A stretch of 64,000 nt of DNA, taken from Paenibacillus turicensis. GTDB taxonomy: Bacteria; Bacillota; Bacilli; Paenibacillales; Paenibacillaceae. Where the stretch lies: the NCBI RefSeq assembly GCF_017873435.1, contig NZ_JAGGKG010000006.1, positions 152,482 to 216,481 of the forward strand, given 5' to 3'. The notes under the pieces were generated by a model that was not told the origin of the DNA, ran no database searches, and saw only the letters and a program-made list of their open reading frames with translations. The translations under genes were made by a program, and so were the position numbers. This document shows, one piece after another, positions 36,097-44,730 of this stretch (positions are counted from its first letter, which is position 1; every line of letters begins with the position of its first letter).

Positions 36097-36362
36097 GTTC
36101 GTTGCCGTACTCCTGAGAAAAACTCCTCTACTACCTCAACATCGCTTCTGCTTGTATGGAATACATATAGCTCACGTAAAGGATGTAGCTTATGCAATTC
36201 TTTATAACCAGTCCACGCATCCTTCGGATTATCAAAATCTTGAATAACAGCCATATCCTCTAATTGCCGTACACGATTGCTGGAGCTTGCCTTGATTGCC
36301 TCAACTAGCACAAAACGACTTGGATGTAGTTCAGTAATTTCTCCCCATTTCATCGGCTTCAC
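36093..36362 (-). CDS. Small conserved protein paired with retropepsin-like protease
   Basis: An 89-residue soluble protein of unknown function. The pattern WGEITELHPSRFVLVEAIKA, AVIQDFDNPKDAWTGYKELH and LYVFHTS recalls small Bacillales proteins that I remember next to retropepsin-like genes. Four-base overlap with the protease gene implies equimolar synthesis and perhaps a complex. It could be the protease's partner, substrate or inhibitor; nothing in the sequence decides this. Confidence 0.7.
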   Translation of the reverse strand: MKPMKWGEITELHPSRFVLVEAIKASSSNRVRQLEDMAVIQDFDNPKDAWTGYKELHKLHPLRELYVFHTSRSDVEVVEEFFSGVRQRT

Positions 36363-36505
36363 CTCACTTGGAACTGTAATAATCCTATTATAGCATAGTT
36401 GCCTTAGAACGAAGGAAGTGGATGCGAACGATTGTAATTATATGGTACGATACTACATGAGACATCAGACAAATTTACTCATAATAATATACTGGAGTTG
36501 TTCGA

Positions 36506-36856
36506 ATGGAATTAATATATTTGTGGGTGCAAAAATTTAGAAACATAAAAGAATTAGGATTTAATTTTTCGTCAAACTTCAACGTAACTTATAATAGAGA
36601 TTCAAAAAAGCGCGAACTCAAAATAATGAAGACAAGATCACAGTCATTATTCAATGAAAAAATCAGCAACATTACTGCAATAATAGGTAAAAATGGTAGT
36701 GGGAAAACTAATCTGCTGGACTTATTAGGGGAGAAAATGGAGATTAGACGGAATCTCGGAGATGAGGAATATTTTATTATATATCATATAGAAGATGATA
36801 TATATGCCATTGAGGGGATAAGGTGTGAGATAATATGCGTAGTCCTAAATGGTTGA
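36506..36856 (+). CDS. Truncated AAA/ABC-type P-loop ATPase (N-terminal part only)
   Basis: 116 residues that begin like the AAA_15/AAA_23 SMC-like ATPases used in defence systems: ELIYLWVQKFRNIKELGFNFS, then Walker A ITAIIGKNGSGKTNLLDLLG (about 56-75). After ~40 more residues the frame ends. No signature motif, Walker B or DUF-type nuclease domain follows, so this is the N-terminal stub of a protein normally 400-600 residues long. It overlaps the next gene by 22 bases, suggesting a deletion fused the ATPase start to an unrelated 2-TM gene. Probably non-functional. Confidence 0.65.
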   Translation: MELIYLWVQKFRNIKELGFNFSSNFNVTYNRDSKKRELKIMKTRSQSLFNEKISNITAIIGKNGSGKTNLLDLLGEKMEIRRNLGDEEYFIIYHIEDDIYAIEGIRCEIICVVLNG

Positions 36857-37542
36857 CTATAATTACATTTGTAATCAGTGCTACTAGTCTTATAGGAACA
36901 ATTCTCCTTCATAGTAAAGAACAGATGCTACTAATTTATAACATCTCACTTGCACTTTTTGGAAGTGCAGTATTAGGATTTATTATGTCTCTAACTGAAT
37001 ATTTTGCTGTTAAACGAAAGGCAATGGAATTATTTTATGAAGAAGCTATACAGGCTATTATTTTGATTGGGAAAGCGAATTATTACTTTGATGATGATGA
37101 TTCTAATAAAGTTGAGAAGCTTATTGATTATTACATTGAATTGCACAATAAAAACTGGACTAATTTAAAGAATGCATATGGAAACTTGGATTTCATATTT
37201 TCCAATAGGTCGTTGAGAAAATGGACTTACGAGAGCATTTATATTCCCATCATTCATTTCAAAAAATCTATAGGTGTGCCAGCTTGGCATTTTCAACTGT
37301 ATAAGTCAGGTGAAGGTAATATAGCAGTTTGTAAAACACTTCTCCAAGAAATGAACAAAAACTGGTTTGTGGCAAAAGAAATTAAGGATGAAAATAGTCA
37401 TACGATTACTGTATATCGAAAACACTATAACGACTTATCAAATGCAGTAGAGCATTTTCGTTGTAAAATATATGGTCAATTTTTTGAACCAGAGGAGCTA
37501 ACTCCTTACACTGCAAAAACAAGAACGGTCAAATCTCTATAA
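36835..37542 (+). CDS. Two-TM membrane protein of unknown function
   Basis: 235 residues. Two N-terminal transmembrane helices (about 6-24, LTIITFVISATSLIGTILL, and 31-52, MLLIYNISLALFGSAVLGFIM) are followed by a ~180-residue cytoplasmic domain rich in aromatic and charged residues. I do not recognise the family. The 2-TM-plus-cytoplasmic-domain layout resembles membrane effectors of some defence modules, but also many other proteins. The ATG at 36835 lies within the 3' end of the truncated ATPase frame and has only a weak AAGG upstream. Located in the block between the gerE 3' duplications. Confidence 0.6.
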   Translation: MRSPKWLTIITFVISATSLIGTILLHSKEQMLLIYNISLALFGSAVLGFIMSLTEYFAVKRKAMELFYEEAIQAIILIGKANYYFDDDDSNKVEKLIDYYIELHNKNWTNLKNAYGNLDFIFSNRSLRKWTYESIYIPIIHFKKSIGVPAWHFQLYKSGEGNIAVCKTLLQEMNKNWFVAKEIKDENSHTITVYRKHYNDLSNAVEHFRCKIYGQFFEPEELTPYTAKTRTVKSL

Positions 37543-37572
37543 TCATGTGGCTAATACCGACGTACTTCAAAC

Positions 37573-37719
37573 CACATCTCTAATGTGATGCAAAAGCTCA
37601 ATGTCAAAGGTCGTTCGCAAGCAGTCGTGGAGCTAATCAAGCTTGGGGAGCTAAAAATCTAGTTATAAACATAAAGCCTTCTTTTCTTATTTTATTAGGA
37701 AAAGAGGGCTTTTGTTTGT
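37573..37719 (+). pseudogene. Duplicated gerE 3' fragment plus terminator, copy 2
   Basis: Nearly identical to 35503-35649. It encodes only the C-terminal ~29 residues of GerE (SNVMQKLNVKGRSQAVVELI and on to the stop at 37660-37662), with no start or ribosome site, followed by the same terminator. It marks the right boundary of the inserted block. The original gerE downstream flank is probably the sequence after 37720. Confidence 0.88.
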
Positions 37720-37805
37720 TCCCTTCCCTTTAGTGATTACAATCACAAACTTATTAAGTCAACGTGATAGATTTAAATAATTAAAGAAGCTTTGGAGGGT
37801 CTATC

Positions 37806-38567
37806 ATGTCAAGGTATGCACAGCAAAGGGTATTTTTAAAGTCTAATTTTCATCAATTTAAAGGAATTAAAACCGATAAAATCAAAGGTTTGGGGCAACC
37901 ACCTGTCGTTAAACCCTTTGATGCAAGCTCACTTATTATTGATTTACCAAAGGTTAGTAAAGACGTTGTAAGTAATGAAAACATTTTTGATTGTATCACA
38001 CAACGAAGAAGTACGAGATTTTATTCTACAGACTCATTAAGTTTAGAGGAATTGTCCTATTTATTGTGGGCTACGCAAGGTATTACAGGGATGAACAAGC
38101 TTGGTCTTACGTTACGAACCGTCCCTTGTAGTGGCGCAACACACACATTTGAAACGTATTTGATGATTATGCGTGTTGAGGGAATCGAGCAAGGGATTTA
38201 CAGATACCTTCCAGTAGAGCATAAGCTATTATTTATGTTTAAGCTGGATGAGCTTGAAGCTAAAATTGACGACATTACGTTAGATCAACCTTTTGTACCT
38301 AACTTTGCTAAAAAAGCCTCCGTTCTATTTGCATGGAGCACAACCCCCTACCGCTCAGAGTGGAAATATGATATTTCAGCTCACAAAAAAATTCTTATCG
38401 ATGTTGGACACGTATGCCAAAACCTATATTTGGCTAGTGAGTCGATTGGTGCAGGTGCTTGTGCAATAGGAATCTATGATCAAAAACTTATTGACGAGGT
38501 TCTCCAATTAGATGGTGAAGAAGAATTTATTATTTATCTTGGAGCTGTAGGGAAGAAACGAGATTAG
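37806..38567 (+). CDS. SagB/ThcOx-type nitroreductase-fold oxidoreductase
   Basis: A 253-residue FMN enzyme of the SagB/ThcOx branch of nitroreductases. Hallmarks are ITQRRSTRFYSTDSLSLEEL, YLLWATQGIT, the RTVPCSGATHTFETYL block and the C-terminal GAGACAIGIYD/DGEEEFIIYLGAVG. Members oxidise thiazolines/oxazolines in peptide natural products, but many are stand-alone with unknown substrates. There is no cyclodehydratase or precursor peptide nearby, so a modified-peptide role is not supported. Strong GGAGGG before the ATG. It is the first gene after the gerE-derived island. Confidence 0.85.
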   Translation: MSRYAQQRVFLKSNFHQFKGIKTDKIKGLGQPPVVKPFDASSLIIDLPKVSKDVVSNENIFDCITQRRSTRFYSTDSLSLEELSYLLWATQGITGMNKLGLTLRTVPCSGATHTFETYLMIMRVEGIEQGIYRYLPVEHKLLFMFKLDELEAKIDDITLDQPFVPNFAKKASVLFAWSTTPYRSEWKYDISAHKKILIDVGHVCQNLYLASESIGAGACAIGIYDQKLIDEVLQLDGEEEFIIYLGAVGKKRD

Positions 38568-38724
38568 CTCTCGTGAACCTCCCCCCTTCTTTCCTACTTT
38601 CAAATAGGCTTGCCCAGCAGCGTTGTGACATTTAACTCAGAAAAAAAGTAGGTTCTACGGTAATATATTAAGTGAAATATTTCACATAATGATTTTGCAT
38701 ATTTCTAATTAGGGGGAGACAGAA

Positions 38725-40602
38725 GTGAGAAAAGTCAGGTATGAGCTTTTAGGCAGAAAGGCAATGTTAGTAAGCTTGATTATGATTTTAGTTTTATCTA
38801 TGTTAGCGGGTTGTGGAAAAGGGAGTTCCAAATCCGAAAGCGCTTCACCAAAAGATGGCGCAACATATGTAGCTGGAACCTACTCAGCTAAAGTGTCTGG
38901 TATGCATGAAATGACGGTTCATGTCACTGTGTCAGATACAGCAATTACAGATATTAAGGTAGACCATAAGGAAACCTCTGGAGTTGGAGAACCCGCAACA
39001 GAGTCCCTACCTGCTGAAATTATTGAAACGCAGGGCTTAGGTGTAGATGCAGTGGCAGGAGCAACCCTTACGAGCAAAGCAATCATAGATGGCGTTAAGG
39101 ATTGCCTCAAACAAGCTGGTCTAAATGAGGATGGGATTAACAAGCTATTAGCAATTAAGAAAAAAGAGACAAAGGAAGCGGATCAAGAGCTTACCGCTGA
39201 TGTCGTTATCATCGGGGCGGGTGGCGCAGGTATGGCCGCTGCAACAACGGCAAATCAAGCAGGTAAAAAGGTCATCGTCATTGAAAAGGCGTCTAAAATG
39301 GGTGGCAATACGATCCTTTCTGGTGGAGCCTTTAATGCGGTGGATGATGGCAGTGAAACTGCGCTAGCAAATAAGGACAGTGTGGAGAAGCACTACACGC
39401 AAACCTTTGAGGGCGGAGATAAACAAGGAGATCCAAAGCTGGTGCATACCCTTGTAGATAACGCTTGGTCTGGTGTAGTGTGGCTAAAAGAGCTTGGTAT
39501 GAAATTCCATGATAACGTATTCACAGTAACTGGTGGCATGTGGCCTCGTGCACATAAGCCAATTGAACCAGAAGGCACAGGATTTTTTAAGACTTATCAG
39601 GAATACATCGATAAACATGATGGCATTACGATGGTTTACAATACAAAAGCCGATGAACTTATCGTGGAAAATGGGATTGTTACTGGCGTAAGCTGCACAG
39701 GTAAGACTGGCAACAAGATTACGGTCAAAGCTCAAAATGGTGTAGTTTTAGCTACAGGTGGTTTTGGTCAAAATGTTGAAATGCGTGTAAAGTATAATGA
39801 AATCAACAAAAAATGGCCTACCCTAGACTCCTCCATTCCAAGTACAAATACGAGTGGTATTACAGGTGATGGCATGATTATGGCTGAGCAAATTGGCGCT
39901 AAGCTCATTCAAATGGAAAATATTCAGTTGCTTCCATTAGGTGATCCAAAAACAGGAAGCCTTTCAGGCAATATTGAACATGCTGTTGAAAGTAGAATTT
40001 TCATTAATCTAGATGGGAATCGTTTTGTAAATGAAGGTGGACGTCGCGATGAGATGACACTTGCGTTGTTCAAACAAAAAGAAACAAAAATGTTTATCGT
40101 TATGGATAGTGACACGTATCCAAAGGGGAACGAAGTAAATAATTTTGGGGAGACCATTTCAAGCCTAGTAGACTCTGGTCGTAGTTTAAAAGCGGATACC
40201 TTAGAAGAGTTAGCTAAATTAATGGGTGTGCCTGAGAAAAACTTGATTGACACCGTGAACAACTATAACCGTTATTGCAAAGGCGGAGACTTAGAAGGTA
40301 AAAAGGACGAATTTGGACGTACATTATTTACCGATACTGATGGCATTAACAATGGGATTAATAATGGTCCATTCTATGCAGCAGCGCGTGTACCTACTGT
40401 CCATCATACGATGGGTGGCGTTCAAATCAATGAGCATGCACAGGCGATTTCAACCTCTGGAGAAATCATTCCTGGTCTGTTTGCTGCAGGTGAAGTGACA
40501 GGTGGGATTCATGGTACGAATCGTCTAGGTGGAAATGCGTTAACAGATACGATCGTATTTGGACGTATTGCTGGCACAAGTGCTTCCAATTTTGTAAAAT
40601 AA
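38725..40602 (+). CDS. Lipoprotein flavocytochrome-c-like fumarate/urocanate reductase
   Basis: A 625-residue extracytoplasmic flavoprotein. The signal peptide ends in lipobox MLAGC (Cys30). An FMN-binding domain (about 45-130) has AVAGATLTSKAI, where Thr114 is the likely site of covalent FMN attachment by an ApbE transferase. An FAD_binding_2 reductase domain (about 155-622) has VVIIGAGGAGMAAATTA, the substrate-site GGMWPRAHKP segment and VHHTMGGVQIN. This matches bacterial fumarate/urocanate/related ene-reductases that take electrons from the membrane. No ApbE gene or partner cytochrome is next to it. GTG start with GGGGGAG upstream; followed by its own terminator. Confidence 0.9.
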   Translation: MRKVRYELLGRKAMLVSLIMILVLSMLAGCGKGSSKSESASPKDGATYVAGTYSAKVSGMHEMTVHVTVSDTAITDIKVDHKETSGVGEPATESLPAEIIETQGLGVDAVAGATLTSKAIIDGVKDCLKQAGLNEDGINKLLAIKKKETKEADQELTADVVIIGAGGAGMAAATTANQAGKKVIVIEKASKMGGNTILSGGAFNAVDDGSETALANKDSVEKHYTQTFEGGDKQGDPKLVHTLVDNAWSGVVWLKELGMKFHDNVFTVTGGMWPRAHKPIEPEGTGFFKTYQEYIDKHDGITMVYNTKADELIVENGIVTGVSCTGKTGNKITVKAQNGVVLATGGFGQNVEMRVKYNEINKKWPTLDSSIPSTNTSGITGDGMIMAEQIGAKLIQMENIQLLPLGDPKTGSLSGNIEHAVESRIFINLDGNRFVNEGGRRDEMTLALFKQKETKMFIVMDSDTYPKGNEVNNFGETISSLVDSGRSLKADTLEELAKLMGVPEKNLIDTVNNYNRYCKGGDLEGKKDEFGRTLFTDTDGINNGINNGPFYAAARVPTVHHTMGGVQINEHAQAISTSGEIIPGLFAAGEVTGGIHGTNRLGGNALTDTIVFGRIAGTSASNFVK

Positions 40603-40638
40603 CTTAACCTAGCAGTAAAATAAGTAAGAGCTCACAAG

Positions 40639-40674
40639 AAACGTCACCTAAGTCTAGCTTGGGTGGCGTTTTTC
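40639..40674 (+). terminator. Terminator of the flavoprotein reductase gene
   Basis: AACGTCACC/GGTGGCGTT stem with inner pairs is followed by TTTTTC, about 37 bases after the stop. Confidence 0.82.
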
Positions 40675-40767
40675 ATTTTAAGCTAAAAGGAGCATTAAAA
40701 CTATTGGTACGATGATGATTGTGTATTTGTTAATTTACCTAGTACAACCCATTAACTCATGCTTTGT

Positions 40768-41235
40768 TCAAGCTTTTTTTGCATAATATCTTTTAAAAAA
40801 ATCATCATATAAATCGTCATAATCATTTTCGATTTCATAAGCTAGCTCATTAATAATGATGTTGCTATCCTTTACATCTGCGTTAACTAGCGCATCTAAA
40901 AATATATCGGTAATTTCTTTATTCCAATGTATAAAAAGTAAAAACAAATAAGTCATACAGCCAATAGCATCTTCTTCAATTAATATGTTTATATTATTAA
41001 TAATAATTTGTGAAGAACGTTTTGGATCAATTAAAACTGCATTATTTATAACCTCAGTAACAAATTCATTCTGCTCACTATTAGTAGCGTTATCACTATA
41101 AAGCTTCATTATGTCTGCAATATCATCTATGCTGATATCTTGTTCTATGTTTGAACATAACTCATTCATTAAATGAATACCTTGATCCTTTTCCTTTAAA
41201 GCATAGACTGTTTCGTATAACTTTTTGTCATACAT
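40768..41235 (-). CDS. Hypothetical acidic helical protein
   Basis: 155 residues, mostly helical by composition, acidic, cytoplasmic (no signal or membrane segment). I do not recognise the family. Repeated Ile/Asn-rich helices and a DDLYDDFFKRYY tail give it the look of small immunity-type or HEAT-like proteins, but no motif supports a function. The start at 41235 has GAGGTGGG seven bases upstream; the frame runs 16 codons further without a ribosome site. On the same strand and 82 bases downstream of the mazG-like gene. Confidence 0.65.
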   Translation of the reverse strand: MYDKKLYETVYALKEKDQGIHLMNELCSNIEQDISIDDIADIMKLYSDNATNSEQNEFVTEVINNAVLIDPKRSSQIIINNINILIEEDAIGCMTYLFLLFIHWNKEITDIFLDALVNADVKDSNIIINELAYEIENDYDDLYDDFFKRYYAKKA

Positions 41236-41316
41236 TTTGTATCCCACCTCATCCCCATACGCTAAATTTGGCCAACCATCCATCCTCCGTATAGCCCTCC
41301 TGATTACAACTTCCCC

Positions 41317-41640
41317 CTAAACCTCTTGAAATCTTTGCTGTAATTTCTTTTGATGTTGTTCAAGGATTTGCTCTAAGGTAATGTTATACTTATCTGCCAA
41401 AATAAATATATTATCTAATACATCACCTAGCTCCTCGGTTAAATTATCTAGTAGCTGTTCTGAAGAAGCTGCTTGCTCATCTGGTCGATCTCTACCAATT
41501 TCTAAAGCCCGAACCGCTCTAGCTACCTCTCCTGTTTCTTCCGACAAAAAGTTGACCCGTATAAAAGGATTTAAAGCATACCATCCCCGATTTTTATAAA
41601 AGTCGCTAATCCAACATTGATATTGATTAATGTCTAACAC
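41317..41640 (-). CDS. MazG-like nucleotide pyrophosphohydrolase
   Basis: A 107-residue all-alpha NTP-PPase of the MazG type. The metal-binding helices are visible: SEETGEVARAVRALE (EExxE, about 33-47) and LTEELGDVLDNIFILADK (EExxD, about 67-84). Single-domain forms act as tetramers or dimers that hydrolyse aberrant nucleoside triphosphates. A loop with DRPDEQAASSEQ lies between the two motifs. Divergent from the LOG-family gene. Confidence 0.88.
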   Translation of the reverse strand: MLDINQYQCWISDFYKNRGWYALNPFIRVNFLSEETGEVARAVRALEIGRDRPDEQAASSEQLLDNLTEELGDVLDNIFILADKYNITLEQILEQHQKKLQQRFQEV

Positions 41641-41721
41641 AATACAGCACCCTCCCTTTTCATTTTATGATAACATAGATGAGAATGGAGAAAGTCAGGA
41701 AATTATACTGGAGGAATTGAA

Positions 41722-42288
41722 TTGAAGCGGATAGCTGTTTATTGCGGGGCAAGTAAAGGAAATAATCCTGTGTATGAGCAAGCTGCAATTGAGTTAGGTG
41801 ATTGGATTGTCAAGCACCATTACGAGCTTGTCTACGGTGGGGGTAAGGCAGGACTGATGGGACTGATTGCAGATACCGTATTAAAGCAAAATGGTGTCGT
41901 TACTGGTGTCATTCCTACCTTTCTGAAGGAGAGAGAACTAGCACATAATGGACTAAAGGAATTAATCGTCGTTTCTAACATGCATGAAAGAAAAGCAAAA
42001 ATGATTGAGCTTGCCAACTGCTATATTGCCCTTCCTGGGGGACCTGGCACATTAGAAGAAATTACCGAGGTGATTTCATGGGGGAGAATAGGGGAGCATG
42101 TAAATCCATGCATTTTTTATAATGTAAACGGATATTATGATTTATTGGAACAATTTTACGATAAAATGGTGGCAGAAGACTTTTTGACTCAGTCAGACCG
42201 AGACAAAATTTTAATCTCTAGTGACTTAATGGAGATTGATGACTTTATTGAATCTTATATTCCACCTAACATTAGAAAATACAACTAA
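41722..42288 (+). CDS. LOG-family (TIGR00730) cytokinin riboside 5'-monophosphate phosphoribohydrolase-like protein
   Basis: A 188-residue Rossmann-fold enzyme. The family signature PGGPGTLEEITEVISW (about 109-124) and the N-terminal VYCGASKGN and YGGGKAGLMG motifs are complete. LOG proteins cleave N-ribosidic bonds of nucleoside monophosphates; the bacterial role is probably nucleotide salvage (YvdD-like). The TTG start has GGAGG upstream at the expected distance. Followed by a strong terminator. Confidence 0.92.
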   Translation: MKRIAVYCGASKGNNPVYEQAAIELGDWIVKHHYELVYGGGKAGLMGLIADTVLKQNGVVTGVIPTFLKERELAHNGLKELIVVSNMHERKAKMIELANCYIALPGGPGTLEEITEVISWGRIGEHVNPCIFYNVNGYYDLLEQFYDKMVAEDFLTQSDRDKILISSDLMEIDDFIESYIPPNIRKYN

Positions 42289-42307
42289 AAAATACACCTA
42301 ATTAGGT

Positions 42308-42350
42308 GGGGCTGGGACTACATTATTAATGTAATCCCAGCCCCTTATTC
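42308..42350 (+). terminator. Strong terminator of the LOG-family gene
   Basis: An 18-bp stem (GGGGCTGGGACTACATTA/TAATGTAATCCCAGCCCC, one mismatch) with a minimal loop, followed by TTATTCTTTTT. The 42350-42460 stretch after it is TTTAT-rich with no gene. Confidence 0.88.
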
Positions 42351-42462
42351 TTTTTATCTCTGGATTCTTTTCTTCTTTATCTTTACTTATTTCTTTTTAT
42401 TTATCTTTTCATATCAAAAAGTCTATACGTATTTATCTTTATATCTTTATACCTGCATACCT

Positions 42463-44730
42463 TTAAATTTTGTCATCTGTAATTGTATTATCATTCTTGT
42501 GCTTTGGCCAAGTGATCACAACCTTGAATAAATCACCATCAAGTACAATCTGAATGTTCCCGCCTTGCATCTCCACAAGATTTCTCACAATGGCAAGCCC
42601 AAGCCCAGAGCCTTCGGTATGACGTGCCTTGTCTCCACGAATAAATCGTTCCATCGCATCCTCAGCAGTAAATTCTAATTCGGATGCAGACATATTTTTA
42701 AATATCACTTGAACTTCCTGATCTTTATCATCCACTTCAATGTACGCTCTGGAATGAGGCGCCGCATATTTAATTATATTTGTATATAAATTTTCAAAAA
42801 TACGGTAAGTTCTTTCGCTATCTAATTGCAGTAACACCTTATGATCAGGTAGATTGAAACGGAACTGAATGGTAGAATCCTTAATCCGCTCTGCAAGCTC
42901 TACCTCTACCTGCTGAATAACCTCCACGATATTTACGTCCATCCGATTTAAAACCATATTATAATCTGACGTTCGACTAAGCTCTAATAAATCATCAATG
43001 AGCCGTTTTAAGCGTTGTGATTTTTGATTTAAAATGTTTACATATTTTTGTTTGTCCTCTTCTGTTCCTTGCTGATCTAACAATAAATTGACATAAGTAA
43101 TGATTGCTGTAACTGGTGTTTTCAGATCATGCGATACGTTAGTAATAAGCTCACTACGAAGCTTTTGACTTTTGACTTCCTCAGCTACCGCGATTTTAAA
43201 ACCATCTTTTATTTTTTCAAGTTGCTCCTTTAACGGATTAAACATGCCTAAATCCTGATCAATCATAATTTCTAAATTTTTATCTGCCATTTGTTCTGTT
43301 GCTGATAGCAGCGTGTTATAGTTGCTTTTAATTTGGTTCAGACGTTTAGAAAGAATATAAAATAAAACAACAAAGAGTATAGGAATAATAAAGCCAAAAT
43401 ATACAATAAAGTTAGCTACTATTCGACTAAATGAATAATATTGAGAAGGAAGAAGAAGAAAACTCCCAATAAAACAGCCAATGAAAAGCACGCCATACAA
43501 CATCAGTAGTAGCTTAATAAGTGCCTTATTGCTACGCTCACGTAAATCGATTTCACTTAATGAGATTAAAAATGACTTAAACCTTGCCCAAGAACACAAC
43601 ATTAGAGCCTTCACCTTTAGTATTAAAAAACCAGTGATTGTACGTTTCTTTAAATAACCTGCTATACCTAAGTCCGCTAATTGAGTAACACAGAGTGCTC
43701 CCACATGCCACATTGACAAAATTAAAAATATAAGCAATATAATCCCAATGACATGCAAAATTTGTTGCACATTAAGTATTTCATTGTGCATCATGAAATT
43801 GGACCAAGGTAACAACAACAAATATGAGCAAGTACCTATACTTATGATCACTACCCATACTTCAAATGGAATTTTAGCCAACCAAGGATGATGTATAACC
43901 CATTGTTTTCTTCCTGGCAATAGGAAGGCTAACATAAAGGCACAACCAATTGCACTCCAGAGTGTTAAATCAAAGCCCGCATCTGCAAAGGAGCCATCTT
44001 GGCCTTGAATAATGACCGTGTTTTTCATATAAAAATCCCTATCTTTGGCAGCAAAAACGAGGGTGTAATCCTTTGGTGGTTGAAAAGCCTTCATTACGTT
44101 GTCCGCTTGAAATCGTTCCAACTTATTTAAAGCTGGCTTAATTAAGGTTCGATTCAAATCCATTGTCATTAATTGCTCTTTTTTAGTTTTATCAAAAAGC
44201 CACCAAAACGGAACATTCATACGTCCTTCAGCATCAAAATTTATAACAGCGTAAAATTGAAACTTATCTTTTAGAATCTGTCCGCCAATAACATGTTCTA
44301 AATTCTCAATTGAATTTGTGAGTGATTTTTTATCCTTATCTCGCATGATATAATACTGCAACCCATATTGCTCTAAATTTTTATTAAAATCTAATTGCCA
44401 ATTTTCTATCAAATTATTGATCGGATACACACCAGAACCATTAAATTTAGGAAGATATAAAGTATCAGCAAAAAAACGTTTACCCGCTATTGTTCCTTCC
44501 AATTCAACTGGCAAAACATAACTTGCCTTTAACAAATTTTCAATAAAATCATCCTTTAGAGATTCCTTTATAGAAACAATACCACTCTGCTCTATCTGAT
44601 CCGCATTTTTAGCAATTAAAGGGTACAAACTAACCATAATGATCGCAAGGATCAATAATAACACCCATCTACTCCACCAACCGTTCCACCAGCTTTTCAA
44701 CTTATTGCTTTTCCAATTTATAGCCAACAC
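42463..44730 (-). CDS. Sensor histidine kinase with extracytoplasmic and multi-TM input domains
   Basis: A 755-residue membrane kinase. One N-terminal TM (about 18-40) is followed by a ~210-residue extracytoplasmic domain. About six more TM segments follow (235-465), then the HisKA domain with H534 in ITNVSHDLKTPVTAI and the HATPase domain with N box LYTNIIKYA and G boxes ending GSGLGLAIVRNL. It resembles the BaeS/PhoR-like kinases with long multi-TM sensors. The GTG start overlaps the response-regulator stop by 29 bases, so the two are coupled. Signal unknown. Confidence 0.88.
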   Translation of the reverse strand: MLAINWKSNKLKSWWNGWWSRWVLLLILAIIMVSLYPLIAKNADQIEQSGIVSIKESLKDDFIENLLKASYVLPVELEGTIAGKRFFADTLYLPKFNGSGVYPINNLIENWQLDFNKNLEQYGLQYYIMRDKDKKSLTNSIENLEHVIGGQILKDKFQFYAVINFDAEGRMNVPFWWLFDKTKKEQLMTMDLNRTLIKPALNKLERFQADNVMKAFQPPKDYTLVFAAKDRDFYMKNTVIIQGQDGSFADAGFDLTLWSAIGCAFMLAFLLPGRKQWVIHHPWLAKIPFEVWVVIISIGTCSYLLLLPWSNFMMHNEILNVQQILHVIGIILLIFLILSMWHVGALCVTQLADLGIAGYLKKRTITGFLILKVKALMLCSWARFKSFLISLSEIDLRERSNKALIKLLLMLYGVLFIGCFIGSFLLLPSQYYSFSRIVANFIVYFGFIIPILFVVLFYILSKRLNQIKSNYNTLLSATEQMADKNLEIMIDQDLGMFNPLKEQLEKIKDGFKIAVAEEVKSQKLRSELITNVSHDLKTPVTAIITYVNLLLDQQGTEEDKQKYVNILNQKSQRLKRLIDDLLELSRTSDYNMVLNRMDVNIVEVIQQVEVELAERIKDSTIQFRFNLPDHKVLLQLDSERTYRIFENLYTNIIKYAAPHSRAYIEVDDKDQEVQVIFKNMSASELEFTAEDAMERFIRGDKARHTEGSGLGLAIVRNLVEMQGGNIQIVLDGDLFKVVITWPKHKNDNTITDDKI

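Noticed and set aside
37806..38567. SagB-type enzyme as evidence for a thiazole/oxazole-modified peptide cluster
   Set aside because: No cyclodehydratase, precursor peptide or transporter is nearby; stand-alone members are common.
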